Positions 9,252-17,997 are shown, counted from the stretch's first letter. The stretch is DNA of 64,000 bases from Antarcticibacterium flavum (GCF_006159205.1 NZ_CP040812.1:4154001-4218000); one strand, 5' to 3'. Made by a program: numbers and translations. Notes: generated by a model not told the origin, from the sequence alone.

Positions 9252-9884
9252 ATGCTTGAAGATTTAAAAAAGAATTCCCTCTTTAATTTTGAAGAAGCCC
9301 TGTTAAAGGAAATCGAAGAAACCGGCAGCCTTAAAAAGTATAAAGGAGGGGATAAACTTATAGAGATTGGAGATTATGTAACAGCCATGCCTTTGCTGCT
9401 TAATGGAGCCGTAAAAATCCTGAGGGAGGATAAGGATGGCGATGAACTATTATTGTACTTCCTGGAAAGTGGGGATACCTGTGCGATGACCCTTTCCTGT
9501 TGTCTTGGACAAACCCGCAGTGAAATACGAGCTGTGGTTGAGCGGGATGCTACTGTAATTATGATACCCATAGCTAAAATGGAAGAATGGACTTCAAAAT
9601 TCAAATCCTGGCGCAACTTTGTCTTTGAAAGTTACCACAACAGGCTTTCAGAAATGCTGGATACCATAGACACCATTGCATTTCTTAATATGGACCAGAG
9701 GCTTATGAAGTATTTAAGGGATAAGGCAATGATCAATAAAAATGACCTGCTGCAGGTTACCCACCAGGAAATAGCCTATGATCTCCATACCTCCCGTGTA
9801 GTGATTTCAAGGTTACTTAAAAAACTTGAAATTGAAGGTAAAATAACATTGCAGCGCAATAGCATAAAAGTAGTAGATCTATAG
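9252..9884 (+). CDS. Crp/Fnr-family transcriptional regulator
   Basis: 210 residues: cyclic-nucleotide-binding-like beta-roll (about 20-115), dimerisation helix (about 118-150) and a Crp-type winged helix (about 155-208) with the recognition segment HQEIAYDLHTSRVVISRLLK. The beta-roll lacks a clear cAMP phosphate-binding cassette. It has Cys77, Cys83 and Cys84 in the segment DTCAMTLSCCLGQTR instead of an FNR N-terminal cysteine cluster. Many Bacteroidota have this form, and its ligand is not established; redox sensing through these cysteines is a guess. The gene stands alone between two copies of the interspersed element (8987-9211 and 9941-10154), both in the same orientation. Confidence 0.85.
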   Translation: MLEDLKKNSLFNFEEALLKEIEETGSLKKYKGGDKLIEIGDYVTAMPLLLNGAVKILREDKDGDELLLYFLESGDTCAMTLSCCLGQTRSEIRAVVERDATVIMIPIAKMEEWTSKFKSWRNFVFESYHNRLSEMLDTIDTIAFLNMDQRLMKYLRDKAMINKNDLLQVTHQEIAYDLHTSRVVISRLLKKLEIEGKITLQRNSIKVVDL

Positions 9885-9940
9885 CTAAACCATCTCTAAT
9901 CTATTTTCCTAAAGAAAGGTGCCAGTACCTCCTTATTGAA

Positions 9941-10154
9941 AACTGTTGTCCAATTACAATACCTAAAAAATTCCTCAAGCTATATAAAAGTCAGAGAAAA
10001 AAGCAAACTCGCTATCAGGTTAGTTTTGATTATTAAATATTCTAAAAAATTCCAATTTCTTCAGCAGAGGGTAAGTGATTTTTACCCGTACCTTTAGTCT
10101 AAATTCTAGATTCCATAAGCGCAGCGGTCCAGACTCTTTTACTTACCAGGAATG
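9941..10154 (+). repeat. MITE-like interspersed element, copy 2 (degenerate)
   Basis: A 214-bp element in the 293-bp gap between the Crp/Fnr gene and the next gene. The left end AACTGTTGTCCAATTACAAT resembles the family terminus. The right module is well kept (AGTCTAAATTCTAGATTCC, then GCGCAGCGGTCCAGACTCTT), ending ACTTACCAGGAATG. The left module is eroded, with only scattered matches (CTATCAGGTTAGTTTTGAT). No convincing target duplication is seen. It ends 23 bases before the ATG at 10178, so the promoter of that gene probably lies within the element. Confidence 0.55.
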
Positions 10155-10177
10155 CTTGAAATTTTGTAAATTCACTT

Positions 10178-10630
10178 ATGGCAGCAGGAAAAAAAGACAT
10201 CATATTTGTGGGAATTCAGTTTTTGCTTTTTGCAGCCTATTTGTTTGAGGTACCCCACTGGAGTTTAAATTTACCTTCCAATGTGGACCTGGTGCATTTA
10301 GGACTGGCAATAGCCGGAATAGTAATTATTCTTGTGGCAATGCTACAATTGAATAAAAACCTTTCCCCTTTTCCTACCCCTAAAAAAAATTCGGCCTTAG
10401 TTACTACAGGTCTTTTTCAATATTTCAGGCATCCAATTTACACCGGTATTATGATCACCGCCATTTTCTTTGGGCTGTATCTCAATTCCGGATACAAACT
10501 TATGATAGCCGTACTTCTTATTATTCTTTTTTATTTTAAAAGTAACTATGAGGAACAGGGGCTGGAAGATAAATTCCCCGGGTATAAAGGGTATAAAGCA
10601 TCTACAGGCCGTTTTTGGCCACGGTTTTAA
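10178..10630 (+). CDS. Isoprenylcysteine carboxyl methyltransferase-like membrane protein
   Basis: 150 residues with four to five hydrophobic helices. The C-terminal half has the ICMT/PEMT-type signature: GLFQYFRHPIYTGIM followed by EEQGLEDKFPGYKGYK, the SAM-binding pattern of small integral-membrane methyltransferases. Bacterial members methylate lipids or other membrane substrates; the substrate here is unknown. It is the first of three closely spaced genes (gaps of 12 and 3 bases) with an MBL-fold hydrolase and a soluble methyltransferase, probably one transcript. The start ATG follows TTTTGTAAATTCACTT and lies just outside an interspersed element. Confidence 0.8.
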   Translation: MAAGKKDIIFVGIQFLLFAAYLFEVPHWSLNLPSNVDLVHLGLAIAGIVIILVAMLQLNKNLSPFPTPKKNSALVTTGLFQYFRHPIYTGIMITAIFFGLYLNSGYKLMIAVLLIILFYFKSNYEEQGLEDKFPGYKGYKASTGRFWPRF

Positions 10631-10642
10631 TAATTTTGATAT

Positions 10643-11683
10643 ATGTTCAAACGTTTTGGAAAGGCTCCTGCAGGTAACAGGCAGGAAAGGATCAAATTAC
10701 AGGAAAACTACAGAGACGGGAAATTCCATAATCTGGAGCCAACAGCCGTTAGTCCTAAAGATGTTTCTTTTTTTAAAGTTTTGAAGGAATTCATCACCCG
10801 TCCAAATTCTGTTACTCCCGCCAGGGAAGTACCTATAAAAAAAACCGATCTTTTTAAGCTCCCCAAAGACAAAATTTCGGTTGTTTGGTTTGGACATTCT
10901 TCTTATTTGATAAATTATAAGGGCTTTGTGATTTTAATAGATCCTGTCTTTAGCGGAAATGCTTCTCCCGTAAAATTCTTTGGAAAACCTTTTAAAGGAA
11001 CCAATATTTATATGGCAGATGATTTTCCTCAGATCGATCTCCTGTTGATCACTCATGATCATTACGACCATCTCGATTACCCTTTTATAAAGCAAATAAA
11101 AGATAAGGTAAAGAAGGTGGTTTGTTCCCTGGGCGTGGGAGCGCACCTGGAGCTTTGGGGTATCCCACATGAGAAGATCATCGAACTCGGTTGGCAGGAA
11201 GAATTAAAGGTAAATAATGAACTAAATATTACTGCATTGCCCTCCAGGCATTTTTCCGGAAGGTCCACCAAAAGGTTCAATACCCTCTGGTCCTCATTTG
11301 CTTTGATCTGGAATGACTGCCGCATATATGTAGGGGGAGATTCCGGATACAGCCCGCAGTTCAGGGAAATTGGAGAACAATTTGGAAATTTTGACCTTGC
11401 TTTTTTAGAGTGTGGGCAATACAGTCAATACTGGCCCCAAATTCATATGATGCCGGAAGAAACTGTAAAAGCTGCACGGGATCTCAACGCGAAAATCCTT
11501 TTCCCTGTTCATTGGGGAAAGTTTGTGCTTTCCATACACCCCTGGAATGAACCTATAAATCGTATGGTTGCTGAAGCTAATAAAAAAGACCAGGATTTTG
11601 TTGCTCCGCACATAGGTGAAATGTATATTTTAGGTGAAAAATACGATCAAAAGGAATGGTGGAATTTCGAAGATAATGGATAA
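10643..11683 (+). CDS. MBL-fold metal-dependent hydrolase (NAPE-PLD/UlaG-like)
   Basis: 346 residues, cytoplasmic. Metallo-beta-lactamase-fold motifs appear in order: WFGHSSYLI and VILIDPVF near residue 80-110, the zinc motif THDHYDHLD, then LPSRHFSGR, YVGGDSGY (bridging Asp), and the final PVHWGKF histidine. This arrangement, with a long N-terminal extension and the RHFSGR segment, fits the N-acyl-phosphatidylethanolamine phospholipase D-like branch. All metal ligands are present, so an active di-zinc phosphodiesterase or lactonase is expected; the substrate is not evident. It is tightly packed between two methyltransferase genes. Confidence 0.85.
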   Translation: MFKRFGKAPAGNRQERIKLQENYRDGKFHNLEPTAVSPKDVSFFKVLKEFITRPNSVTPAREVPIKKTDLFKLPKDKISVVWFGHSSYLINYKGFVILIDPVFSGNASPVKFFGKPFKGTNIYMADDFPQIDLLLITHDHYDHLDYPFIKQIKDKVKKVVCSLGVGAHLELWGIPHEKIIELGWQEELKVNNELNITALPSRHFSGRSTKRFNTLWSSFALIWNDCRIYVGGDSGYSPQFREIGEQFGNFDLAFLECGQYSQYWPQIHMMPEETVKAARDLNAKILFPVHWGKFVLSIHPWNEPINRMVAEANKKDQDFVAPHIGEMYILGEKYDQKEWWNFEDNG

Positions 11684-11686
11684 ACT

Positions 11687-12301
11687 ATGGAGGAAACAAA
11701 AGAACACTGGGAGAAGATCTATAAAACAAAGGACTTGAAAGAGGTGAGCTGGTATCAGGAAAAACCCCGGCCATCTTTAAATTATATACAATCCCTGGAG
11801 CTGGATAAAGATGCAGCGATCATTGATGTTGGTGGAGGCGATAGTTTCCTGGCAGATCATCTTCTTGCTGAAGGTTATTCAAATATTACTGTGCTTGATA
11901 TTTCTGAAGAAGCCATCAACAGGGCTAAGAAAAGGTTGGGAAAGAAGGCCGGAAAAATTACCTGGATAACTGCCGATGCAGGTGATCTTAAACTGAAAGA
12001 ATCCTATGACCTGTGGCACGACCGGGCAGCTTTTCATTTTTTAACTGCAGAGGAAAAGATAGAAAACTACCTGAAGTCTATGAAGGCTCATGTCAAAAAG
12101 GGTGGTTATGTTATCCTTGGAACATTTTCAGAAAAAGGGCCGGAGAAATGCAGCGGCATCAAGATCAAACAGTATTCATTGCACGAAATGGCCGATCTTT
12201 TCGTAGAGGATTTTGAAATTGTGGACAGTGAAAATATAGACCACATAACCCCTACTGAAGCTATCCAAAACTTTAGTTTCGGAATTTTTAAGAAGTTATA
12301 G
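11687..12301 (+). CDS. Class I SAM-dependent methyltransferase
   Basis: 204 residues. A Rossmann-like methyltransferase with motif I DVGGGDSFLADHL (about 44-56), the acidic ribose-binding residue in VLDISEEAI, motif II ITADAGDL and a DLWHDRAAFHF segment typical of small thiopurine-/tellurite-type or generic methyltransferases. The start ATG at 11687 is 3 bases after the MBL-fold gene, implying co-transcription. It converges on the TlpA-like gene, with only 8 bases between the two stop codons and no obvious terminator. Substrate unknown. Confidence 0.85.
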   Translation: MEETKEHWEKIYKTKDLKEVSWYQEKPRPSLNYIQSLELDKDAAIIDVGGGDSFLADHLLAEGYSNITVLDISEEAINRAKKRLGKKAGKITWITADAGDLKLKESYDLWHDRAAFHFLTAEEKIENYLKSMKAHVKKGGYVILGTFSEKGPEKCSGIKIKQYSLHEMADLFVEDFEIVDSENIDHITPTEAIQNFSFGIFKKL

Positions 12302-12309
12302 ATAAATAA

Positions 12310-12891
12310 TCACTTCTGTTCCAGCAGGAATTCCCTGAATTCAGCAGTGTCAAAATCTCCCATTCCAATATGGGTGAGCACCAGTTCGCCTTCAGCATTA
12401 ATTACAAAGGTGGTGGGGATACTTTGGGTTATATACATATCTGGCATTCCCTTCACCGTTTCGTAGATCTCAAAGCTGTAATTATTCTTTTCTACAAAAT
12501 CCACTGCCTTTTGAAATTTGTGGTCCAGGGAGAGCATGATAAAAACTATATCCTCATCTTTTAGATCCCGGTAGAGATTTTCAATATCGGGCATTTCCAC
12601 AATACAGGGAGGGCACCAGGTTGCCCAAAGATTCATAAAGATCACCTTGCCACGAAATTCCTCCAGATTTACTTCTTCCCCTTCGGAATTTAAAAGCTGA
12701 AGCTGGAAATCGGCTGCCGGATAATTCCTCTTTGTCCCGGCTTCTGAATTTTTTTCAGCTGTGTCTTCAACTTTTGCTGTCTCCTGCAGAGTACTAAAAA
12801 CATTTGTTTGCAGCCCAAGAAAAATTAATCCGCCGGCGATAACTAAAATGCTTCCAAAGACCAGGAGGTTCTTCTTTATTTTTTTATTCAT
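12310..12891 (-). CDS. TlpA-like membrane-anchored thioredoxin
   Basis: 193 residues. One N-terminal transmembrane helix or uncleaved signal (about 8-26) anchors a periplasmic thioredoxin fold (about 58-193). The redox motif is WCPPC (residues 92-96), in NLWATWCPPCIVEMP, and the cis-proline loop reads SIPTTFVI. TlpA/ResA-type proteins reduce disulfides in periplasmic proteins or apocytochromes, with electrons from a CcdA/DsbD protein encoded elsewhere. It is monocistronic. A 178-bp divergent gap separates it from the desaturase gene at 13069. Confidence 0.9.
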   Translation of the reverse strand: MNKKIKKNLLVFGSILVIAGGLIFLGLQTNVFSTLQETAKVEDTAEKNSEAGTKRNYPAADFQLQLLNSEGEEVNLEEFRGKVIFMNLWATWCPPCIVEMPDIENLYRDLKDEDIVFIMLSLDHKFQKAVDFVEKNNYSFEIYETVKGMPDMYITQSIPTTFVINAEGELVLTHIGMGDFDTAEFREFLLEQK

Positions 12892-13068
12892 ACAATGCCA
12901 GATTTAACCCCTTTAAGTTGCGAGTGGATCAATTCAATTCGCCTGCGAAGATAGATTTTCATTTTTACTCTAAATGTGACAATTGTTACATTTCGCCAAA
13001 TTTTTAAAGTTCCCGGCATACCTGGGTGTAACATTAGTTACTTTAAGTTCTCCAGAGATTGAGTAATT

Positions 13069-14025
13069 TTGCATCTAAACCTCGATTACTTGAAATACTT
13101 CAGGATCATTCAGGATTCGTTTATCGGATATTTTAATTACCTGGTGGGAGAGATCACCAATCCTTCGTGGGGTAATTACTTTTACTGGCTCATTGGCCTG
13201 TCCCTCCTGGTATGGGCAGTGGAGATCCTTGTTCCCTGGCGCAGGAAGCAGAAGATATTCAGGAAGGATTTCTGGCTGGATAGCTTTTATATACTCTTTA
13301 ATTTTTTCCTCTTTTCTCTTATTGGTTATAATGCGATCTCCAATGTGGGGGTGGAACTTTTTAATGATTTTCTAAGCCTGTTTGGTATTACGAATCTCGT
13401 TGCCATAGAAGTGCAGGCGTTCCCGGTTTGGGCACAGCTGGCTATTATGCTGGTAATAGCCGACTTTATCCAGTGGAATGTGCACCGGCAGCTTCACAGA
13501 CAGCCATGGCTCTGGGAATTCCATAAAGTTCATCATAGTGTGAAGGAGATGGGCTTTGCCGCCCAGTTTCGGTTTCATTTTATGGAAACCATCATCTATA
13601 AGACCGTGCAATACATTCCTCTTGCTATGATAGGATTCGGCATACAGGAATTTATTATTGTTCATATGTTTGCAGTGCTCGTAGGGCACCTAAACCATGC
13701 GAATATAGGTTGGGGTTATGGGATTTTTGGTTATATTTTCAATAACCCAAAAATGCACATCTGGCATCATTCCAAAGCACTTCCAGAAGAGCACCCGCAC
13801 GGGATGAATTATGGCCTCACCCTGAGTATCTGGGATTATCTATTTGGAACCGCTTATGTGCCTCACGATGGAAAGGATATTGAACTCGGATTTGAAGGAG
13901 ATGAGGATTTTCCTAAAACATTTACAGGGCAGGTAGTTTTTCCGTTCAGGAAAGAAAGACCTCTTCAACCTAATGATACTCTACAGAAGGAAAAATCCAA
14001 CCTGGTTTATAGAGAAAGAAAATAG
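13069..14025 (+). CDS. Fatty acid hydroxylase / sterol desaturase family protein
   Basis: 318 residues, integral membrane, with four to five helices. The diiron histidine clusters of the superfamily are present: HRQLH, HKVHHS, and a late HIWHHSK, plus HLNHAN. Such enzymes hydroxylate or desaturate lipid or carotenoid-like substrates; the target is not clear. No ATG exists before residue 120, so translation must begin at TTG 13069, TTG 13090 or another rare codon. An in-frame stop at 13060 limits the extension. TTG 13069 also overlaps a TAATTTTG promoter-like motif (13064-13071), which would favour the later start. The assigned start is uncertain. Confidence 0.8.
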   Translation: MHLNLDYLKYFRIIQDSFIGYFNYLVGEITNPSWGNYFYWLIGLSLLVWAVEILVPWRRKQKIFRKDFWLDSFYILFNFFLFSLIGYNAISNVGVELFNDFLSLFGITNLVAIEVQAFPVWAQLAIMLVIADFIQWNVHRQLHRQPWLWEFHKVHHSVKEMGFAAQFRFHFMETIIYKTVQYIPLAMIGFGIQEFIIVHMFAVLVGHLNHANIGWGYGIFGYIFNNPKMHIWHHSKALPEEHPHGMNYGLTLSIWDYLFGTAYVPHDGKDIELGFEGDEDFPKTFTGQVVFPFRKERPLQPNDTLQKEKSNLVYRERK

Positions 14026-14049
14026 CCGTCTCTGGCTATATACCTCAAG

Positions 14050-14079
14050 ACCTTCGAAAAATTCTCTGAAGGTTTTTTT
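14050..14079 (+). terminator. Rho-independent terminator after desaturase gene
   Basis: ACCTTC (14050-14055) pairs with GAAGGT (14068-14073) around a short loop, followed by seven T residues. It lies 25 bp after the desaturase stop. Confidence 0.65.
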
Positions 14080-14171
14080 GTGCCTATTGTTTAGAAATTC
14101 AGCAGTAAAAGCCTTGAAAGTTTTTTATATTTACAACACAAGTATAAAATAGCCAGTCTAAACAAATAATA

Positions 14172-14657
14172 ATGGAAAAAAAATATAAGGTAAAGGTGAA
14201 CGATTCCCTGGAGTATAATTTTTCTGAAGAGGAGATAAAGGCCCTGGATTCGCAAAAAATATCTGCATCACAATACCATCTTTTACAAAATAACCGCTCT
14301 TTTAAAGCTGAGGTCCTGGAGGCCGGATTTTTAAAGAGAGAGTATTCGGTTAAGATCAACAACAATACCTACAACATTAAAATTTCCAATGAACTGGACC
14401 TGCTCATAGAAGAGATGGGGCTTTCCCTTGGTACTTCCCAACTGGTAAACGATCTTAAAGCACCTATGCCGGGATTAATTCTGGATGTGAACATCAAGGC
14501 CGGGGATGAGGTGAAAGAAGGGGATTATCTCCTGGTGCTGGAAGCCATGAAAATGGAAAATACACTTACCGCTCCAAGAGACGGGGTAGTGAAATCTGTT
14601 TCAGTTAAAAAAGGGGAAACTGTGGATAAAAACCAGTTGCTGGTGGAGATGGAGTAG
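14172..14657 (+). CDS. Biotin carboxyl carrier protein of acyl-CoA carboxylase
   Basis: 161 residues. The C-terminal 75 residues are a biotinyl domain with the biotin acceptor motif EAMKMEN (Lys127), preceded by KAPMPGLI, the paired half-motif. The N-terminal 90 residues are the linker domain often seen in flavobacterial propionyl-/methylmalonyl-CoA-type carboxylases. Its operon partners are a biotin carboxylase (14721) and a carboxyltransferase (16209), so it carries CO2 between those two active sites. It ends at a TAG that runs directly into a GC-rich repeat. Confidence 0.9.
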   Translation: MEKKYKVKVNDSLEYNFSEEEIKALDSQKISASQYHLLQNNRSFKAEVLEAGFLKREYSVKINNNTYNIKISNELDLLIEEMGLSLGTSQLVNDLKAPMPGLILDVNIKAGDEVKEGDYLLVLEAMKMENTLTAPRDGVVKSVSVKKGETVDKNQLLVEME

Positions 14658-14680
14658 CCCCCCGGCCCCCGAAGGGGATG
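14656..14680. repeat. GC-rich intergenic palindrome-like repeat, copy 1
   Basis: AGCCCCCCGGCCCCCGAAGG followed by GGATG, immediately after the stop codon of the carrier-protein gene. A near-identical unit occurs at 17868-17892. The C-run and G-run can form a short hairpin within the operon mRNA. Confidence 0.6.
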
Positions 14681-14720
14681 TTAAAAAGCAAGCTTTCAGA
14701 ATTAAAAAGATCAATTTTAA

Positions 14721-16175
14721 ATGAAAAAAATATTAGTCGCCAATCGTGGTGAGATTGCCCTTAGGGTAATGAGAACAGTTCAAAAAATGGGGATCAAGAC
14801 CGTGGCAGTCTTTTCTGTGGCAGATCGTAATGCGCCCCACGTAAAATTTGCCGATGAGGCTGTTTGTATAGGAGAAGCGCCATCAAATGAGTCTTACCTG
14901 CTGGGAGATAAAATTATCAAAGTTGCCAAAGAACTGGGAGTGGATGGCATTCACCCCGGATACGGATTCCTTAGTGAGAACGCTGATTTTGCCGAAAAAG
15001 TGGAGCAAAACGGCATTACCTGGATAGGACCGGGATCTAAAGCCATACGCGTTATGGGTAGTAAACTTGCTGCCAAGGATGCGGTGAAGGATTATGGGAT
15101 CCCAATGGTTCCCGGAATAGACGAAGCTATTACAGATGTGGAGAAAGCGAAAAAGATCGCTAATGAGATTGGATTCCCTATTCTAATAAAAGCCTCTGCG
15201 GGGGGTGGAGGTAAGGGAATGCGTATTGTGGAGAAGGAAAAGGATGTGGAAGATCAAATGAAGCGCGCTATAAGCGAGGCAGAATCGGCTTTTGGAGACG
15301 GATCTGTATTTATTGAAAAATATATTGGTTCCCCGCGCCACATTGAGATACAAGTATTATCTGATACTCACGGAAATACCCTGCACCTCTTTGAAAGGGA
15401 GTGCAGCATTCAAAGAAGGCACCAGAAGGTGGTTGAAGAAGCCCCCTCTGTTGTTCTTACTGAAGAAATTCGGAAAAAAATGGGAGAAGCGGCCGTGAAG
15501 GTGGCTATGGCTTGCGACTATGTAGGCGCGGGAACGGTGGAGTTCCTTCTTGATGAAAACAAGAATTTCTATTTCCTGGAAATGAATACCCGCCTGCAGG
15601 TGGAGCATCCTGTGACCGAGATCATTACCGGGCTGGACCTGGTGGAACAACAAATAAAGGTAGCCAGGGGAGAGAAACTGGAGTTTGGCCAGGAGGATCT
15701 TAGGATAAAAGGACATGCGGTGGAACTTCGTATCTACGCAGAGGATCCTCTGGATAATTTTATGCCAAGTGTAGGGCTTCTGGAAAAATATCGCACTCCC
15801 GCGGGAGAAGGAATAAGGCTGGATGATGGTTTTGAAGAGGGAATGGAAGTCCCTATTTACTATGATCCCATGCTGGCAAAATTGATCACTTATGGAAAGA
15901 GCAGGGAAGAAGCCATCCAGCGTATGCTGTATGCCATAAATAATTATGAAGTGCAGGGAGTGATGACCACCCTGCCCTTCGGGAAATTTGTATTTGAGCA
16001 TGAAGCCTTCCGCAGCGGAAATTTTGATACCCACTTCGTGAAGAATTATTATTCAGCTGAAAAACTTCAGCAGGAGATAGAGGAAGAAGCTAAACTCGCC
16101 GGGTTAATTGCCCTGAAGAAATACCTGGAGGACCAGAAACAGTTAAGGGTACCGGGAAGTAAGGTACAGGAGTAG
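14721..16175 (+). CDS. Biotin carboxylase subunit of acyl-CoA carboxylase
   Basis: 484 residues. Catalyses ATP-dependent carboxylation of biotin. N-terminal biotin carboxylase domain starts MKKILVANRGEIALRV; the ATP-grasp domain has KASAGGGGKGMRIV (glycine-rich loop) and ends with EMNTRLQVEHPVTE, the catalytic Glu/Arg region; a C-terminal biotin-carboxylase domain follows to about residue 450. Length is slightly more than E. coli AccC (449), with an extra helical C-terminus typical of stand-alone acyl-CoA carboxylase subunits. It lies between the carrier and carboxyltransferase genes. An accC-type symbol would be ambiguous because the partners suggest propionyl-CoA as substrate. Confidence 0.92.
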   Translation: MKKILVANRGEIALRVMRTVQKMGIKTVAVFSVADRNAPHVKFADEAVCIGEAPSNESYLLGDKIIKVAKELGVDGIHPGYGFLSENADFAEKVEQNGITWIGPGSKAIRVMGSKLAAKDAVKDYGIPMVPGIDEAITDVEKAKKIANEIGFPILIKASAGGGGKGMRIVEKEKDVEDQMKRAISEAESAFGDGSVFIEKYIGSPRHIEIQVLSDTHGNTLHLFERECSIQRRHQKVVEEAPSVVLTEEIRKKMGEAAVKVAMACDYVGAGTVEFLLDENKNFYFLEMNTRLQVEHPVTEIITGLDLVEQQIKVARGEKLEFGQEDLRIKGHAVELRIYAEDPLDNFMPSVGLLEKYRTPAGEGIRLDDGFEEGMEVPIYYDPMLAKLITYGKSREEAIQRMLYAINNYEVQGVMTTLPFGKFVFEHEAFRSGNFDTHFVKNYYSAEKLQQEIEEEAKLAGLIALKKYLEDQKQLRVPGSKVQE

Positions 16176-16208
16176 CAAGTCAAAATTACCAATTCAACAA
16201 GAAATTAC

Positions 16209-17750
16209 ATGAGCCAGAATATAGAAAAACTGAATGAGAAGATTAAGCTTGCCCATTTAGGGGGAGGTGAAAAACGAATAGAGAGACAACACGAAAAGAA
16301 AAAACTTACTGCCCGGGAGCGGGTGGATTACCTGCTGGACGAAGGTTCCTTTGAGGAGATAGGGATCCTGGTTACCCACCGTACTACAGATTTTGGTATG
16401 GATAAGCAAAAGTATTATGGTGATGGGGTAGTTACCGGTTATGGTACTATCAATGGCCGGCTTGTGTATGTTTTTGCACAGGATTTTACTGTTTTTGGAG
16501 GAGCGCTTTCTGAAACCCATGCAGAGAAGATATGTAAGGTAATGGACCATGCAATGAAAGTAGGGGCTCCTATTATCGGGCTCAACGATTCAGGCGGAGC
16601 GAGAATACAGGAAGGAGTACGATCCCTGGGCGGTTATGCCGATATTTTTTATAGGAATGTGCAGGCCTCCGGAGTGATCCCTCAAATTTCAGCAATTATG
16701 GGCCCTTGTGCCGGGGGTGCGGTTTACAGCCCTGCTATGACAGATTTTACCCTTATGGTGGAGGATACCAGTTATATGTTCGTTACCGGGCCAAACGTTG
16801 TAAAAACCGTGACCAATGAAAGTGTAACTTCTGAAGAACTTGGAGGTGCGAGTACGCATTCAACAAAATCGGGAGTGACACATTTGACTTCTGTAAACGA
16901 TATTACCTGCCTGGAGGATATCAAGAAATTAATAAGTTACCTCCCGCAGAACAATAAGCAAACCCCTGAAAAATTACCTTTTGAAGTTAAAGAGGAAATA
17001 AGGGAATCCCTTGAGGGCATTGTGCCCGATAGTGCAAATAAGCCCTATGACATGCACGAGGTGATCACCGGGATCATTGATGAGGATTCTTTTTTCGAGA
17101 TACATAAGAATTATGCCGATAATATTATCGTAGGATTTGCGAGGCTGGGAGGCAGGAGCATAGGGATAGTTGCAAATCAGCCAATGAGTCTTGCAGGGGT
17201 TTTAGATGTTGATTCTTCTAAAAAAGCCGCAAGGTTCACCAGGTTCTGTGACTGCTTTAATATTCCGTTACTGGTTCTCGTGGACGTCCCGGGATTCCTG
17301 CCGGGAACGGACCAGGAGTGGAACGGGATCATCCTGCATGGTGCAAAGCTGCTTTATGCCCTTAGTGAAGCCACAGTTCCAAGAGTAACCGTGATCACCC
17401 GGAAAGCCTACGGTGGTGCTTATGATGTGATGAACTCCAAACACATTGGTGCCGATCTGAACTTCGCCTGGCCAACCGCAGAGATCGCCGTGATGGGAGC
17501 CAAGGGAGCTTCAGAGATCATCTTCAGAAAAGAGATACAGGAAGCAGCAGACCCGGAATTAAAACTCTCAGAAAAAGAAGCCGAGTATGCTGAAAAATTC
17601 GCCAACCCTTTTGAAGCAGCAAAACGCGGATTCATCGATGAGGTCATCATGCCAAAAGATACGCGCAGGAAACTGCTGAAGGCATTTAGTATGCTGGAAA
17701 ATAAAACCGTGTTGAGGGCAGATAGGAAGCATGGGAATATTCCGTTGTAG
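16209..17750 (+). CDS. Acyl-CoA (propionyl-CoA type) carboxylase, carboxyltransferase beta subunit
   Basis: 513 residues, the usual length of PccB/MmdA-type carboxyltransferases. Two crotonase-like halves: the N-half has [18 protein letters not shown] and [12 protein letters not shown] (oxyanion hole); the C-half has [16 protein letters not shown] and [15 protein letters not shown]. With the upstream carrier and biotin carboxylase it forms a complete three-subunit enzyme, most likely making methylmalonyl-CoA from propionyl-CoA; an MmdA-type decarboxylase is less likely because no membrane subunit is present. The last codons (CCG TTG TAG) merge into a period-7 repeat that starts at the stop codon. 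Confidence 0.9.
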   Translation: MSQNIEKLNEKIKLAHLGGGEKRIERQHEKKKLTARERVDYLLDEGSFEEIGILVTHRTTDFGMDKQKYYGDGVVTGYGTINGRLVYVFAQDFTVFGGALSETHAEKICKVMDHAMKVGAPIIGLNDSGGARIQEGVRSLGGYADIFYRNVQASGVIPQISAIMGPCAGGAVYSPAMTDFTLMVEDTSYMFVTGPNVVKTVTNESVTSEELGGASTHSTKSGVTHLTSVNDITCLEDIKKLISYLPQNNKQTPEKLPFEVKEEIRESLEGIVPDSANKPYDMHEVITGIIDEDSFFEIHKNYADNIIVGFARLGGRSIGIVANQPMSLAGVLDVDSSKKAARFTRFCDCFNIPLLVLVDVPGFLPGTDQEWNGIILHGAKLLYALSEATVPRVTVITRKAYGGAYDVMNSKHIGADLNFAWPTAEIAVMGAKGASEIIFRKEIQEAADPELKLSEKEAEYAEKFANPFEAAKRGFIDEVIMPKDTRRKLLKAFSMLENKTVLRADRKHGNIPL

Positions 17751-17860
17751 GGTTGTCGGTTGTCGGTTGTGAGTTGTCGGTTGTTGGTTGAAAAAAGTTG
17801 TAGGTTGTAGGTTGTAGGTTGTAGGTTGAAAAAAAAGTTGTCGGTTGTCGGTTGAAAAAA
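17744..17860 (+). repeat. Heptanucleotide tandem repeat (GGTTGTC / GGTTGTA)
   Basis: Period-7 repeat of about 117 bp starting inside the carboxylase stop codon (GTTGTAG, 17744-17750). The order is about five GGTTGTC-type units, GGTTGAAAAAA, four GGTTGTA-type units, GGTTGAAAAAAAA, two GGTTGTC units, GGTTGAAAAAA. Units with C and units with A at the last base are kept in separate blocks bounded by A-runs. No coding role is seen. Similar period-7 arrays are found after genes in other Bacteroidota. Confidence 0.85.
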
Positions 17861-17867
17861 GTGGAAA

Positions 17868-17892
17868 AGCCCCCCGGCCCCCAAATGGGGAG
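17868..17892. repeat. GC-rich intergenic palindrome-like repeat, copy 2
   Basis: AGCCCCCCGGCCCCCAAATG then GGGAG. It matches 14656-14680 except for a few bases between the C-run and the G-run, and it follows the heptanucleotide array. Confidence 0.6.
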
Positions 17893-17997
17893 AAATAAAC
17901 TCCGTGAAACTCTTTTTTTAACTCCTTTTGAACTCGGCGGTTAAACCGCCAATATCCTCGAGAAAATGGCGAATAATTTCGTCTGAACAAGCAAGAA

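Noticed and set aside
9252..9884. FNR-type iron-sulfur sensor
   Set aside because: There is no N-terminal cysteine cluster; the three cysteines lie inside the beta-roll, so only a general Crp/Fnr call is made.
15357..16034. 225-codon open frame on the minus strand
   Set aside because: Antisense to the biotin carboxylase gene, whose domains are complete; composition fits a shadow frame.
17744..17860. Possible CRISPR array
   Set aside because: The unit is 7 bp, without spacers of constant size, and no cas genes are present.
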